From the NCBI GenBank assembly GCA_031291475.1, contig JARLIY010000082.1, positions 1 through 58,301 of the forward strand: DNA of 58,301 nt, in the 5' to 3' direction. Below the pieces are notes generated by a model that did not search any database, was not told where the DNA came from, and worked only from the letters and a program-made list of their open reading frames with translations. Below are positions 26,147-33,983 of this stretch, one piece after another. Numbering within the stretch: position 1 is the first letter of the stretch; each line of letters opens with the position of its first letter. This DNA is from Xanthobacteraceae bacterium (GTDB lineage Bacteria; Pseudomonadota; Alphaproteobacteria; Rhizobiales; Xanthobacteraceae). A program made the position numbers and the translations under genes.

Positions 26147-26476
26147 TCAAGCAGCTCGCGGTCGAACATCGCGTGCAATAGCTTCTCCGTTTTCGATTCG
26201 AGTTTTTGTCAGATCGTGCATGGCCTGCAGGTTCATCCAAAATTCGGGACTGGTGTGGAAGAAGCGCGCCAGACGCAAAGCCGTGTCTGCCGTTACCGCG
26301 CGCTCGCCCTTCACGATAGCGCCGATGCGTGTCGCCGGAACCCGCAAAGCAATCGCCAACCCATTGATCGACATTCCTAGAGGCTTGAGAAATTCCTCGT
26401 TCAGCACCTCGCCGGGATGTGCGGTCACCCGGTTAGGGGTCGCAATAGCTTTAGTGGTAGTCGACGATTTCGACAT
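26147..26476 (-). CDS. higA: HigA-family addiction-module antitoxin
   Basis: The 109-residue protein is an Xre-like repressor and antitoxin. After TAHPGEVLNEEFLKPLGMSI comes a helix-turn-helix, GLAIALRVPATRIGAIVKGE, with RAVTADTALRLARFF and TSPEFWMNLQAMHDL. Length and motifs are complete for HigA. Its start overlaps the 3' end of the HigB remnant, the usual toxin-first arrangement. Because the toxin is reduced to its last residues, the antitoxin is probably an orphan that may still repress its own promoter or neutralise related toxins elsewhere. Confidence 0.9.
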   Translation of the reverse strand: MSKSSTTTKAIATPNRVTAHPGEVLNEEFLKPLGMSINGLAIALRVPATRIGAIVKGERAVTADTALRLARFFHTSPEFWMNLQAMHDLTKTRIENGEAIARDVRPRAA

Positions 26477-26510
26477 CGGTGGTCCCTTCTTTGGTCCAGG
26501 TAAAACTGAC
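26451..26510 (-). pseudogene. higB: HigB toxin C-terminal remnant
   Basis: The frame ending at 26451 reads FTWTKEGTTDVEIVDYH and a stop, which matches the last strand of HigB-type RelE-fold toxins (RWTxAGPxDVEIVDYH). Upstream the expected NRLEALKGDR and SIRINDQWRICF are absent, replaced by unrelated sequence and then by the inverted copy of the dioxygenase 5' end. The toxin is therefore truncated. Confidence 0.7.
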
Positions 26511-26761
26511 CAGATTCAACGTCAAACAACGACTGAACGGTCGATACGCCAGCGCGGCGCGGACGAAGATAATAACGTGGAAGTGCTTTCTCCACGCGCA
26601 ACTGCAGCCAAGCACAGAACTCGCAAAGGCAGCGAGCCTGCTGCCGCAAAGCTCTCGAACGGGACGGCCGCGCCCGCCGCCCATCATCCTTGAGGCGTGT
26701 TGTCGGACCGTAATTTTTAGTTCGCTTACGCCTGCAGGTAATAGAAGCGCTCGGAGACAGC

Positions 26762-27023
26762 AGCACGATTGTTTCACCGCTCTGCACATTGCAGAGCTGG
26801 AATTCCTTGCGAAAGAGCACCGCAAGTTTGGCATGATTGATCGCTTCGGACATGGCGCACTACCCTTGCTGTCGGCGTTCGCGAGAAGCTTAGCAAGAAC
26901 TTGCCTTAGACGACAGGGAGGGCGCGGGTGGGTCTCGCGCGCTACGCTCGATAGGGCGCGTGGGCCTTCTTGGTAGCTTTACTTTTTTGCCGCCGCGCAG
27001 CCAGATACCGGATCCGCCGCCGT
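26762..27023 (-). repeat. Inverted duplication, copy 1
   Basis: Read on the minus strand, this matches 36623-36887 on the plus strand at about nine of ten positions by eye. It contains the end of an Xre gene (CTGCGC...GGCAAAAAAGTAAAGC), the intergenic leader and the first 31 or so codons of the NicX-like gene (MSEAINHAKLAVLFRKEFQL). Beyond 26762 the reading diverges, so this is a 5' fragment of that gene. The gene-free remainder, 27024-27291, shows nothing. Confidence 0.9.
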
Positions 27024-27291
27024 TCCGCGCAACCGGCAACGCTTGGGCCCGCAGCGATCTCCTAGCGCTGATCCGTCGGCGGCAAACTTATTGCGGATGA
27101 GACCGAGGAGTAGGGCAACCAAGAACGGCGCACGTAAAAGCTGGATCCGCATCGGCGATGCCGGCGATGGCCGCCATCGTCCCAGTGCGGACGCTGCAAC
27201 ACGAAGCTTATGCAGCAGTGCGCAATCCCCTATTCGGCCGCCGGCCAGTTCGGACGGTGGCAGAAGGGAAGTTGTCCGTCAGGCTAGCGGC

Positions 27292-27564
27292 CTATCCCAA
27301 CCAGTGATGGCAGCGGTGGTGCCAGGCGGCCCGATGCAAGGCCCTTTCGGCTCCCGCCCAGGTGTGGAAGCGCTGGTGCCAGTGGTGGTGCCCCCGATGC
27401 CGTCGAAACCACAGATAGCCGCCGTCCTGCGGACCGGCCGCGGTGCCGGTCCAAACGCGGCAATAGCCGCTGTTAAACTTAACCACGGCGAAATCGGCGC
27501 TCGCCGGGCTCGACGCGCTGAAGCTCAGCGCCAAAAGGCCAATCGCAAAAGCAAATCGCTTCAT
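27292..27564 (-). CDS. Small secreted His/Trp-rich protein
   Basis: The 90-residue product has a clear signal peptide (MKRFAFAIGLLALSFSASSP, cleavage after ASA). The mature part has FNSGYCRVWTGTAAGPQDGG and a His/Trp/Arg-rich tail, RRHRGHHHWHQRFHTWAGAE. GGGAGG stands four bases before ATG 27564; the longer upstream reading lacks sense. Similar small exported proteins occur in Bradyrhizobium, as I recall. The histidines could bind metal, but no function is established. Confidence 0.65.
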   Translation of the reverse strand: MKRFAFAIGLLALSFSASSPASADFAVVKFNSGYCRVWTGTAAGPQDGGYLWFRRHRGHHHWHQRFHTWAGAERALHRAAWHHRCHHWLG

Positions 27565-27911
27565 TGTCACCTCCCTACTATAAACTACGTGGAATGCGAT
27601 AATACGGCGCTGATTTTGAGGCAAGCCAATACCAGTTCGCGTGCGTGAGTTTGACGAACTTTTCGGGCCCAGCCCGATCGCCTGGCCGTAGTCTACGATG
27701 GCAGAAACGGGCGCGACGCGCTGGTTTGAGCGGCGCCGATTGGGCGGCGGCCGCAAAAATGCTGCGATGAACAGCCTGCAGAACGCCTTCGGGTCTTCGA
27801 CAGCGAGTTGCATGAGACCACCAACCGGAAAGGGTTGTCCGGTCCAACCCACTGGCGACAGTGAGAAGCCGGGAATTGTTGGCCGTATTGGCCGGTGTGT
27901 GCCGGGTGCGA
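27565..27911. other. Gene-free stretch
   Basis: Between the small secreted protein and the nitroreductase, both on the minus strand, no ORF with supportable similarity, no U-run terminator and no repeat was found. Confidence 0.45.
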
Positions 27912-28574
27912 TCATTCTTGCGCGCGCGGATATCCGACCGTCTGGGCAAAGGTAACGAACTGCCCTTCGCCGAGCTTCATCGTGTGACCAAGCTTGTCAT
28001 AATCGACCGCCCCACGAAAGACGGTCGCCAGCCCTTCGGAGGCGCAGAATAAGTAGACGTTCTGTCCGATAAAGCCGGTATCGACCGACGCATAAAGGCG
28101 CCGCTCCTCGGCGGAAATGTCCTGCATGCGCTCGCCGTGAGCAACGTAGACAAGATTGAGGGGCGCCGTGCCGACGAAGTCCTGGAGCCCGGTCGCTGTG
28201 CGGATGTCGTCGGGCAGATGCGGCAGCAGTGCGTGCTTCTTGGGCTCGTAGAGCCAAACCCCGTCTTCCATCGCCGCATAGACGTCGATCACCATGACAT
28301 GGCGCCAATAGGGGGCGGTACGATCGCCGCTCGCCGGCCGATTGACGCCGAAGGCTGCCCATAACAGGTCGGACAGAACCTGATTTGGCAATGGTCGGGG
28401 CGAGTATTCGCGGATGGAACGACGCAGCCGAAGAGCCTGAATAAGAGGCTTTCCACCGTCGGCTCGCGGCGGCGGCAGGTCAATAGCAGCGGCGTTCTCG
28501 GCCGCAAGTCCGGGCGCAGCCACGAGGACGGCGCCAGAGAGCAATCCTGTGCTGGCTTCTCGTCGAGTGATCAT
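27912..28574 (-). CDS. Exported nitroreductase-family protein
   Basis: The 220-residue protein has the FMN-binding nitroreductase fold of the SagB/thiazole-oxidase-like branch. The N-terminus, MITRREASTGLLSGAVLVAA, resembles a Tat or Sec signal, suggesting a periplasmic location. The nitroreductase core begins with LRRSIREYSPRPLPNQVLSD (about 49-68), followed by AFGVNRPASGDRTAPYWRH. A later GTAPLNLVYVAH and ASVDTGFIGQNVYLFCASEG form the dimer core, and AQTVGYPR ends it. The substrate is unknown. It stands alone and is transcribed away from the FixK box at 28844. Confidence 0.85.
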   Translation of the reverse strand: MITRREASTGLLSGAVLVAAPGLAAENAAAIDLPPPRADGGKPLIQALRLRRSIREYSPRPLPNQVLSDLLWAAFGVNRPASGDRTAPYWRHVMVIDVYAAMEDGVWLYEPKKHALLPHLPDDIRTATGLQDFVGTAPLNLVYVAHGERMQDISAEERRLYASVDTGFIGQNVYLFCASEGLATVFRGAVDYDKLGHTMKLGEGQFVTFAQTVGYPRAQE

Positions 28575-28843
28575 GATGTTGGCTCCGCTGCAGTGATGCT
28601 GTCGAATTAATCAACGCGATAATTGCGCTCCTATCGCCTTTTGACATCTTGCTGGTCGCGTCCAGTGGCGGCGATTGGGACGAAAGTTGACCTAAGCGCA
28701 CATGGTCGGATCGTCATTCTCCGGCTTCTTGACCCGCCACTTCTGAACAAAGAGGCTCCGGTCGAGAACGCGCTCAGGGCTTCTACGCTGGGCCTGTGAG
28801 TTCTTGGGGGAGGTGGAGCAGAACACGGAATGCGTGCGCCATC

Positions 28844-28857
28844 TTGATTTGGATCAA
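28844..28857 (+). promoter_or_regulatory. Perfect FixK/FNR box
   Basis: TTGATTTGGATCAA matches TTGAT-N4-ATCAA exactly. It lies 34 bases before the start of the truncated DUF3300 gene and 270 bases upstream of the divergent nitroreductase start, so in the original arrangement it probably gave low-oxygen control of DUF3300. The remaining 28575-28843 stretch shows nothing else. Confidence 0.75.
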
Positions 28858-28891
28858 TCCCGCGCATCTCGGCGCCGGGCAAGTTGCGCGC

Positions 28892-29086
28892 ATGTCCCGC
28901 GCCGCTGATCGAACCTGGAGGGCTGCTGTGGCGGGTATCGTCGCCCTCATGAGCCTCTATTCATCGAACGCGGCGCCACAGCCCGTTCCGGCAACCGGCG
29001 CGTCACTTCTCACCGCTGAGCAGCTCGATCAGTTGGTCGTCGCGCCTTTCTGTCGGCCGCCATGGCGTGCGCCTCGTCGATGGTGA
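28892..29086 (+). pseudogene. DUF3300 gene truncated after its N-terminus
   Basis: The ORF encodes a signal sequence (WRAAVAGIVALMSLYSSNAA) and then PATGASLLTAEQLDQLVVAP, the start of DUF3300 envelope proteins (EQLEQLVAPIALYPDxLLAQ). After about 29049 the match stops, and unrelated residues (CRPPWRAPRRW) lead to a stop. The full family protein is several hundred residues, so only about the first 50 remain. The breakpoint abuts the palindromic repeat cluster. Confidence 0.7.
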
Positions 29087-29214
29087 GGTTCGATACCTGA
29101 TACCTACGGTTCTCGATATCGGCGACGAGCTTGCGCCCCCATTTTGTTGGCGGCGCGTTATATTGGCCGGATAGATATATGACGATCGGTGGGAAAAATG
29201 ATCGACGGGCGGGA

Positions 29215-29368
29215 AATTCCCTGCTCCTCGTAAACAAATTCCCTGCTCAGTTTATGCAGGGAATTTCCCGGCAAGTGATTGACGCGGCTAACTTACCGGG
29301 CGTAGCAAGTCGAGGAGGAGGCCAAATTCAGGAGGATTCCCTGCTAAATTCCCTGCTAGCAGGGAATT
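29215..29368. repeat. Cluster of AATTCCCTGCT palindromic repeats
   Basis: AATTCCCTGCT occurs at 29215, 29237 and 29347, a near copy (GATTCCCTGCT) at 29335, and the reverse complement at 29256 (GCAGGGAATT) and 29358. The copies at 29347-29357 and 29358-29368 abut to make a perfect 22-bp palindrome; those at 29237 and 29256 make an interrupted one. The cluster lies just after the DUF3300 breakpoint and resembles a REP-type element. Confidence 0.75.
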
Positions 29369-29467
29369 GGTTTCGATGGGAAGTGAGCCAGTGTCGAGTT
29401 CATCGACGAGAACGGCGGCAGCCCGACGCCTACCGAATGCGATGATTCCGTGAACACGGAGAACGAC

Positions 29468-30184
29468 ATGCTTGAGGAGCAAAAGGCAGTTATCGTCGGG
29501 GGTACTTCGGGAATCGGTTTGGCTGCGGCGACGGAGTTATGTCGCGCCGGCGCGAAGGTCTGGGTGACCGGACGCACGCAGGATAAGGCCATGGCCGTTG
29601 CGGCCGCCATCGGCGATCGCGCCACCGGGGATGCCGCAGACGCGCGCGATGCCGTGAAGCTGCAAGCTTTTTTCGCGAAGGTCGGGGAATTCGATCACCT
29701 GATCGTCGCTCTCGGCGGCGGCAGCGCGATTGGCGCGTTCAAGGATCTCGATGAAGCAAAGATGCGAGCCGGCTTCGACAACAAGTTTTGGCCGTATCTC
29801 AACGCAATCCGCATTGGCGTAGGTTATATTCGTGGTCCCGGATCGATAACATTGATCACCGGCGCCGCTGGGCGGCGGGCCATCAAGGGCACCTCTGGAC
29901 TCGCCGCGGTGAACGGAGCCCTGCAAGCGATCATCGGCCCGTTGGCACTGGAATTGGCGCCGATCCGCGTCAACGCGGTATCGCCCGGCTTGATTGCCAC
30001 TCCCTATTGGGATCGTATGCCAGAGGATGCTCGGCGAGCGATGTACGAGCGTTCAGCCGCGAGCGTTCCGGTTGGTCGCGTTGGTGCACCGAACGATATC
30101 GGGCAAGCCGTCCTATTTCTTGTTAGTAATGGATTTACGAACGGCGCAATTCTTGACTGCGACGGCGGCGCCAGATTGGTTTAG
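29468..30184 (+). CDS. Atypical short-chain dehydrogenase/reductase
   Basis: The 238-residue protein has the Rossmann motif GGTSGIGLAAATELCRAG, the NADP-favouring TGRT after the second strand, and the C-terminal LELAPIRVNAVSPGLIATPY and FTNGAILDCDGG. The canonical catalytic Tyr-x3-Lys is not present; the aligned region reads GTSGLAAVNGALQAI, and the usual Ser is replaced in ITGAAG. This loss is shared, as I recall, by a clade of bacterial SDRs, so activity as a normal dehydrogenase is doubtful. GGAG stands six bases before ATG 29468, which I prefer to the GTG at 29450. Confidence 0.82.
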   Translation: MLEEQKAVIVGGTSGIGLAAATELCRAGAKVWVTGRTQDKAMAVAAAIGDRATGDAADARDAVKLQAFFAKVGEFDHLIVALGGGSAIGAFKDLDEAKMRAGFDNKFWPYLNAIRIGVGYIRGPGSITLITGAAGRRAIKGTSGLAAVNGALQAIIGPLALELAPIRVNAVSPGLIATPYWDRMPEDARRAMYERSAASVPVGRVGAPNDIGQAVLFLVSNGFTNGAILDCDGGARLV

Positions 30185-30413
30185 GGCTGCCCGTGGCTGC
30201 GGGCAATAAGTATTTGAAAGCTGGAGCCATGAACATCATCCCGATCAAGAACCAGAATGGGCTTCGGCCGTGCGATCTCATTCCCTTCATCGGCAGCCGC
30301 AATCGTACATGAAGTTGCTGAATCGCCGGCATGTGCCTCTCCATACAAATCTCTGAGCGGTTTCTGCAGAACATTACCACGCCTCTTCGAGGCGCCGCCT
30401 AACCGGAGAAACC

Positions 30414-31319
30414 ATGCGCCTCGCCGCGCTCGCCACCGGTGCCGGAGTGCCGATAGTAGATTTTGCCGGCCGCATCGCGGAAGTCCATACGCGCGCCGCT
30501 CTTCTTGCGCTCGCAGACGGGAAGTCGGTGATGCTGGTCGCCCCGGAGTTGGGCCGTTTCCCCCGCGCCATCACGTTCGATGCGCCGGAAGGACTCTCAT
30601 TGCGGGCCCTCATTGCCCCCGGCGCTGCGGTGGCGGCGCGGGGCGCCGTGTTGCGGGTCGTCGGCGCCGTGTTCACGATCGATTTGCGCGCGGGTCTGCC
30701 CTGGCGCAGCAATCTCAAGGGGCTGCGGTTGGATCCCGGTCGCAACGCAGTAGTGCGGGCCTACTGCACGGCTCGCGCGGCTCTGGATGCCGATGGTCGC
30801 AGTGACAGATTGCGCCACACCGCGGGCGCGACGCTCGACAGCATGACTGAGGCGACGCGACGCCGTGATGTGACGGCCGCAGAGCCGGCAATATCGCGTC
30901 TCATCGGTCTCGGCGAGGGCAGGACGCCGGCGGGCGATGACTATCTCGTCGGCTATTTGGCGGCGCTATGGGCTTGCAGCGACGCAAGCAGGAGCTTCGC
31001 CGCCAAACTTGGTCCGCTGCTCGCGGCGCTGGCGGTGCAAACCGAGCCCTTGAGCCGCCTCTATTTGGAAGCGGCGGCCGCCGGTGAGGTGTCAGAGCGG
31101 ATCGCGGCGGTCGCCGCCGGTATTATTGCGGGTATCGACGATGCCGCGATTGCGTGTGCCGTCGCTGCCGCGTTGGCGGTTGGGCATAGTTCCGGCGCCG
31201 CGGCCGTGCTTGGCCTGCTGCAAGGCTGCGCCGCCTGCGCGGAGTGCCGGCTCACGCCTGCACCGATGCGACCTTCACGCCCGCTTTGCCCGCCTGCTGC
31301 TCGCTCAGCGCGACACTGA
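30414..31319 (+). CDS. allH: DUF2877 protein, oxamate carbamoyltransferase subunit type
   Basis: This 301-residue protein matches DUF2877 (YlbF/AllH), in E. coli the partner of FdrA (AllF) and YlbE (AllG) in the carbamoyltransferase that phosphorolyses oxalurate to oxamate and carbamoyl phosphate. The hallmark LIGLGEGRTPAGDDYLVGYL lies at about residues 162-181, and a C-terminal AVGHSSGAAAVLGLLQG near 258-274. The last 25 residues (after CAACAE) are proline/arginine-rich and unlike the family, perhaps from a late frame change. It is separated from FdrA by the opposing amidohydrolase gene, unlike in E. coli. ATG 30414 follows GGAG by seven bases. Confidence 0.8.
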   Translation: MRLAALATGAGVPIVDFAGRIAEVHTRAALLALADGKSVMLVAPELGRFPRAITFDAPEGLSLRALIAPGAAVAARGAVLRVVGAVFTIDLRAGLPWRSNLKGLRLDPGRNAVVRAYCTARAALDADGRSDRLRHTAGATLDSMTEATRRRDVTAAEPAISRLIGLGEGRTPAGDDYLVGYLAALWACSDASRSFAAKLGPLLAALAVQTEPLSRLYLEAAAAGEVSERIAAVAAGIIAGIDDAAIACAVAAALAVGHSSGAAAVLGLLQGCAACAECRLTPAPMRPSRPLCPPAARSARH

Positions 31320-31442
31320 GGCAGATCGCTGCGAGCAGTACGTAGCCGGGCGCCATCGTGGTGATGGCATCCCACCAAGCAGCGCCGTGGATGCGAAGAA
31401 GGAGAGGGCCGTCGCGCCAAGCGCGTAGACCGTCGCCTCCAT
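31252..31442 (-). pseudogene. Frameshifted two-helix membrane protein (tentative)
   Basis: From ATG 31442 one frame gives MEATVYALGATALSFFASTA and LLGG, a hydrophobic segment. The neighbouring frame then gives TTMAPGYVLLAAICLSVALS and EQQAGKAGVKVASVQA with a stop. Joined near 31385 they would form a 60-residue protein with two membrane helices. The two halves fit well in spacing but no homologue is recognised, so this may be chance. It overlaps the odd C-terminal tail of the DUF2877 gene. Confidence 0.35.
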
Positions 31443-31557
31443 GACTCCCGCTCAATAATGAATGCGGCGATGCGCCGAGCATGAGCCGGCCAGCACAGCG
31501 CCACTGACCAGGAGTGCATGCCTCGATACTCCGGCGTTGCGGTTGCTCGTGTTGCGC

Positions 31558-32241
31558 TCAGGCCGCGACGCGCTTTGCTTCTGCGAGTGTCGGCAGCAGG
31601 TCGGCGGAATTCCCGACCCAGCCAAAGATGCCGCCTTGTGCTTTGATCATTTCCAGTGCCACGCGCTGGAATTCAGGAAAATAGGAAGCGACGCAGTCGG
31701 CGAGCACTAGACAATCGTAGCCTCTGTCGTTGGCTTCACGGACCGTCGTGTTTACGCACACCTCGGTGGTGACACCGCAGACGATGAGCTGGCGGATGTC
31801 GCGGCTGTGCAGGATGGCGTCGAGAGCGGTGGCGTAAAACGCGCCCTTGCCGGGCTTGTCCACCACCGGTTCGCCCGCCGCTGGCCGGAGGTCGTCGATA
31901 ATGTCGTGGCCGTATTCGCCTTGCACCAGGATGCGGCCCATCGGACCGGGATCGCCGATGCCGGTCGCGAGCCGCCCGCGCGCCTTCTTCGACGGCGGCA
32001 AGTCGGCGAGGTCGGGGCGATGTCCCTCGCGCGTGTGGATGATGAGAATGCCGGCCTTTCTTGCGGCATCGAGGACGCGTGCGGTCGGTGCCACCGCCTT
32101 GCGCAAGAGCGATACATCGTTACCGAGCGCCTCGCCAAATCCACCGGGATCGACGAAGTCGCGCTGCATGTCGACGATGACGAGGGCGACGTGCTCAGGC
32201 TGGAACACGAACTCGTAGGGTTCGGCTCGTACCGTCGGCAT
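31558..32241 (-). CDS. Isochorismatase-fold cysteine amidohydrolase
   Basis: The 227-residue hydrolase belongs to the family that includes biuret, ureidoacrylate, N-carbamoylsarcosine and maleamate (NicF) amidohydrolases. The triad is visible: Asp in [19 protein letters not shown] (about residue 23), Lys in [13 protein letters not shown] (about 129) and the nucleophile Cys in [20 protein letters not shown] (about 163). It would release ammonia from an amide or ureide. It is transcribed away from fdrA across a 195-base divergent region (32242-32436). Its place in a carbamoyl and ring-cleavage cluster favours a ureido acid or maleamate-like amide as substrate, but this is inference. Confidence 0.9.
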   Translation of the reverse strand: MPTVRAEPYEFVFQPEHVALVIVDMQRDFVDPGGFGEALGNDVSLLRKAVAPTARVLDAARKAGILIIHTREGHRPDLADLPPSKKARGRLATGIGDPGPMGRILVQGEYGHDIIDDLRPAAGEPVVDKPGKGAFYATALDAILHSRDIRQLIVCGVTTEVCVNTTVREANDRGYDCLVLADCVASYFPEFQRVALEMIKAQGGIFGWVGNSADLLPTLAEAKRVAA

Positions 32242-32436
32242 AGAGTTCCTCCTTGCTGCGCGGCACCATGCGGCGTGTTGCCTGGCGACGCAATGGCGCC
32301 CAGCACCGAGATTGCCAGGCCCGCCCCTTTCCGTTTTGCCGTTGGCTCGGTATGCAATTTAGTAATACAAAAGCGGATTCCAAAGCCAAGGCCAGAGAGC
32401 CGGCGGTCATTCGCGACATGCGAGGAAGGAGTATGA

Positions 32437-33981
32437 ATGGCGCAGGTCGCCAAAGTGATCCGGAATTTCTATCGGGACTCTGTGGCGCTGATGCAGCTCT
32501 CCGCGCGCCTCTCCGAGCTGCCGGGAGTACGGCAGGCCTCCGCCGTGATGGCATCGGCGAACAACTTGGCCTTGCTGCGTGAGGCTGGCCTACTCGCGGG
32601 CGATGTCGCCGCCGGTCCGAATGACCTGCTGGTCGCGCTCGACGGTGAGGACGAAACGACGCTTGGTGCCGCGCTCGAACAGGCCGAGCGAGCGTTCGAC
32701 AGTCAACCCGGTTCAAGTGCCGCCGCGGGGCCACGGCGAGAACCTCCGCGCAGTCTGGAGATGGGCCTGGAAAGCATGCCGGCAGCCAATCTCGCGCTGA
32801 TCTCGACTCCCGGGGACTACGCCGCGGCCGAAGCCTTAAAGGCGCTGCACCTTGGGCTCAATGTGATGCTGTTCAGCGACAACGTGCCGATCGAGGATGA
32901 GGTCGCGCTCAAACGCTATGCCCTTGCGCACGAGCTGATGGTGATGGGACCGGACTGCGGCACTGCGATCGTTGGCGGAATTCCGCTCGGTTTTGCCAAT
33001 GCGGTGCGCCGGGGATCGATCGGCCTGGTGGGCGCATCGGGTACCGGGTTGCAGCTTGTGACCTGTCTGATCGACCGTCTGGGCGGCGGCGTCAGCCAGG
33101 CGATCGGTACCGGTGGGCACGATCTTTCCCGTGACGTCGGCGGCATCACCATGCTGCAAGGGCTGGACGCTCTCGCCGACGATGACGCCACTAAGGTGAT
33201 CGTATTGATCTCGAAGCCTCCGGCGCCCGAAATCGCCGCGCGCGTGCTCGCTCGGGCGCGCGAGGCCGGCAAGCCGGTGGTCGTGAACTTCCTCGGTGCA
33301 GATCCGGCGTCAATCGCCGCCTCTGGTCTCACGCCCGTCAAGACGCTGGAGGATGCGGCACTCGCCGCCGTGGCTCTGGCCACAGACCGCAAACCGGAGT
33401 CCCGCGCTTCGATCTCTGCGCCACTCGACCTGCCGCCGCTGGCCCCGGGGCAGCGCTACGTGCGCGGCCTCTACAGCGGCGGCACACTGTGCTTCGAGGC
33501 GGCGCTGCTGCTCGGCGAGGTCCTCCCGGACGTCTACTCCAACACGCCCGTTGGAGGGGCGCGAGCGCTGGAAAACGTTTGGCAGAGTCGCGCCCACACG
33601 CTGATTGATCTCGGCGACGACGTTTTTACGCGTGGCCGCCCGCACCCGATGATCGATCACCGGTTGCGCAACGAGCGCCTGGCCGTGGAGGCGCAGGATC
33701 CGCAAACCGCGGTGATTTTGCTCGACGTCGTGCTCGGTTACGGCGCCCACGCCGACCCGGCAAGCGTCATCGCACCGGTGATCGAGGCATCGATCGCCCA
33801 GGCCGCGGCGTCCGGGCGGCATCTTGCGGTGCTCGGCTTCGTGTGCGGCACCGCGACCGATCCGCAGAATCTGCAACGCCAGGAAGCGCGGTTGCGCGCG
33901 GCGGGGATGCGGCTCGCCGGCAGCAATGCCGAGGCAGCCCGGCTCGCGGCGCGCATCGTCGCTAGTGCGAAGGGAACCTGA
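32437..33981 (+). CDS. fdrA: FdrA/AllF, oxamate carbamoyltransferase subunit
   Basis: The 514-residue protein resembles E. coli FdrA, a succinyl-CoA-synthetase-alpha-like protein now regarded as part (AllF) of the oxamate carbamoyltransferase. The N-terminal domain begins VIRNFYRDSVALMQLSARL with GVRQASAVMASANNLALL. The CoA-ligase-like part has LISTPGDYAAAEALKALHLG (about 113), MVMGPDCGTAIVGGIPLGFA (about 170) and GLVGASGTGLQLVTCLIDRL, then GTGGHDLSRDVGG. A second lobe begins near 340 (RYVRGLYSGGTLCFEAALLL). AAGGAG precedes ATG 32437. The YlbE-type gene follows after two bases, so they form one operon. Confidence 0.9.
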   Translation: MAQVAKVIRNFYRDSVALMQLSARLSELPGVRQASAVMASANNLALLREAGLLAGDVAAGPNDLLVALDGEDETTLGAALEQAERAFDSQPGSSAAAGPRREPPRSLEMGLESMPAANLALISTPGDYAAAEALKALHLGLNVMLFSDNVPIEDEVALKRYALAHELMVMGPDCGTAIVGGIPLGFANAVRRGSIGLVGASGTGLQLVTCLIDRLGGGVSQAIGTGGHDLSRDVGGITMLQGLDALADDDATKVIVLISKPPAPEIAARVLARAREAGKPVVVNFLGADPASIAASGLTPVKTLEDAALAAVALATDRKPESRASISAPLDLPPLAPGQRYVRGLYSGGTLCFEAALLLGEVLPDVYSNTPVGGARALENVWQSRAHTLIDLGDDVFTRGRPHPMIDHRLRNERLAVEAQDPQTAVILLDVVLGYGAHADPASVIAPVIEASIAQAAASGRHLAVLGFVCGTATDPQNLQRQEARLRAAGMRLAGSNAEAARLAARIVASAKGT

Positions 33982-33983
33982 TC

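Noticed and set aside
29010..29237. 75-codon minus-strand ORF with KWGRKLVADIENRRYQ
   Set aside because: It may be a scrap of some gene, but I cannot name a family, and it runs into the repeat cluster.
30185..30413. A 27-codon ORF starting MNIIPIKNQNGL
   Set aside because: It has no similarity and is too short to support without expression data.
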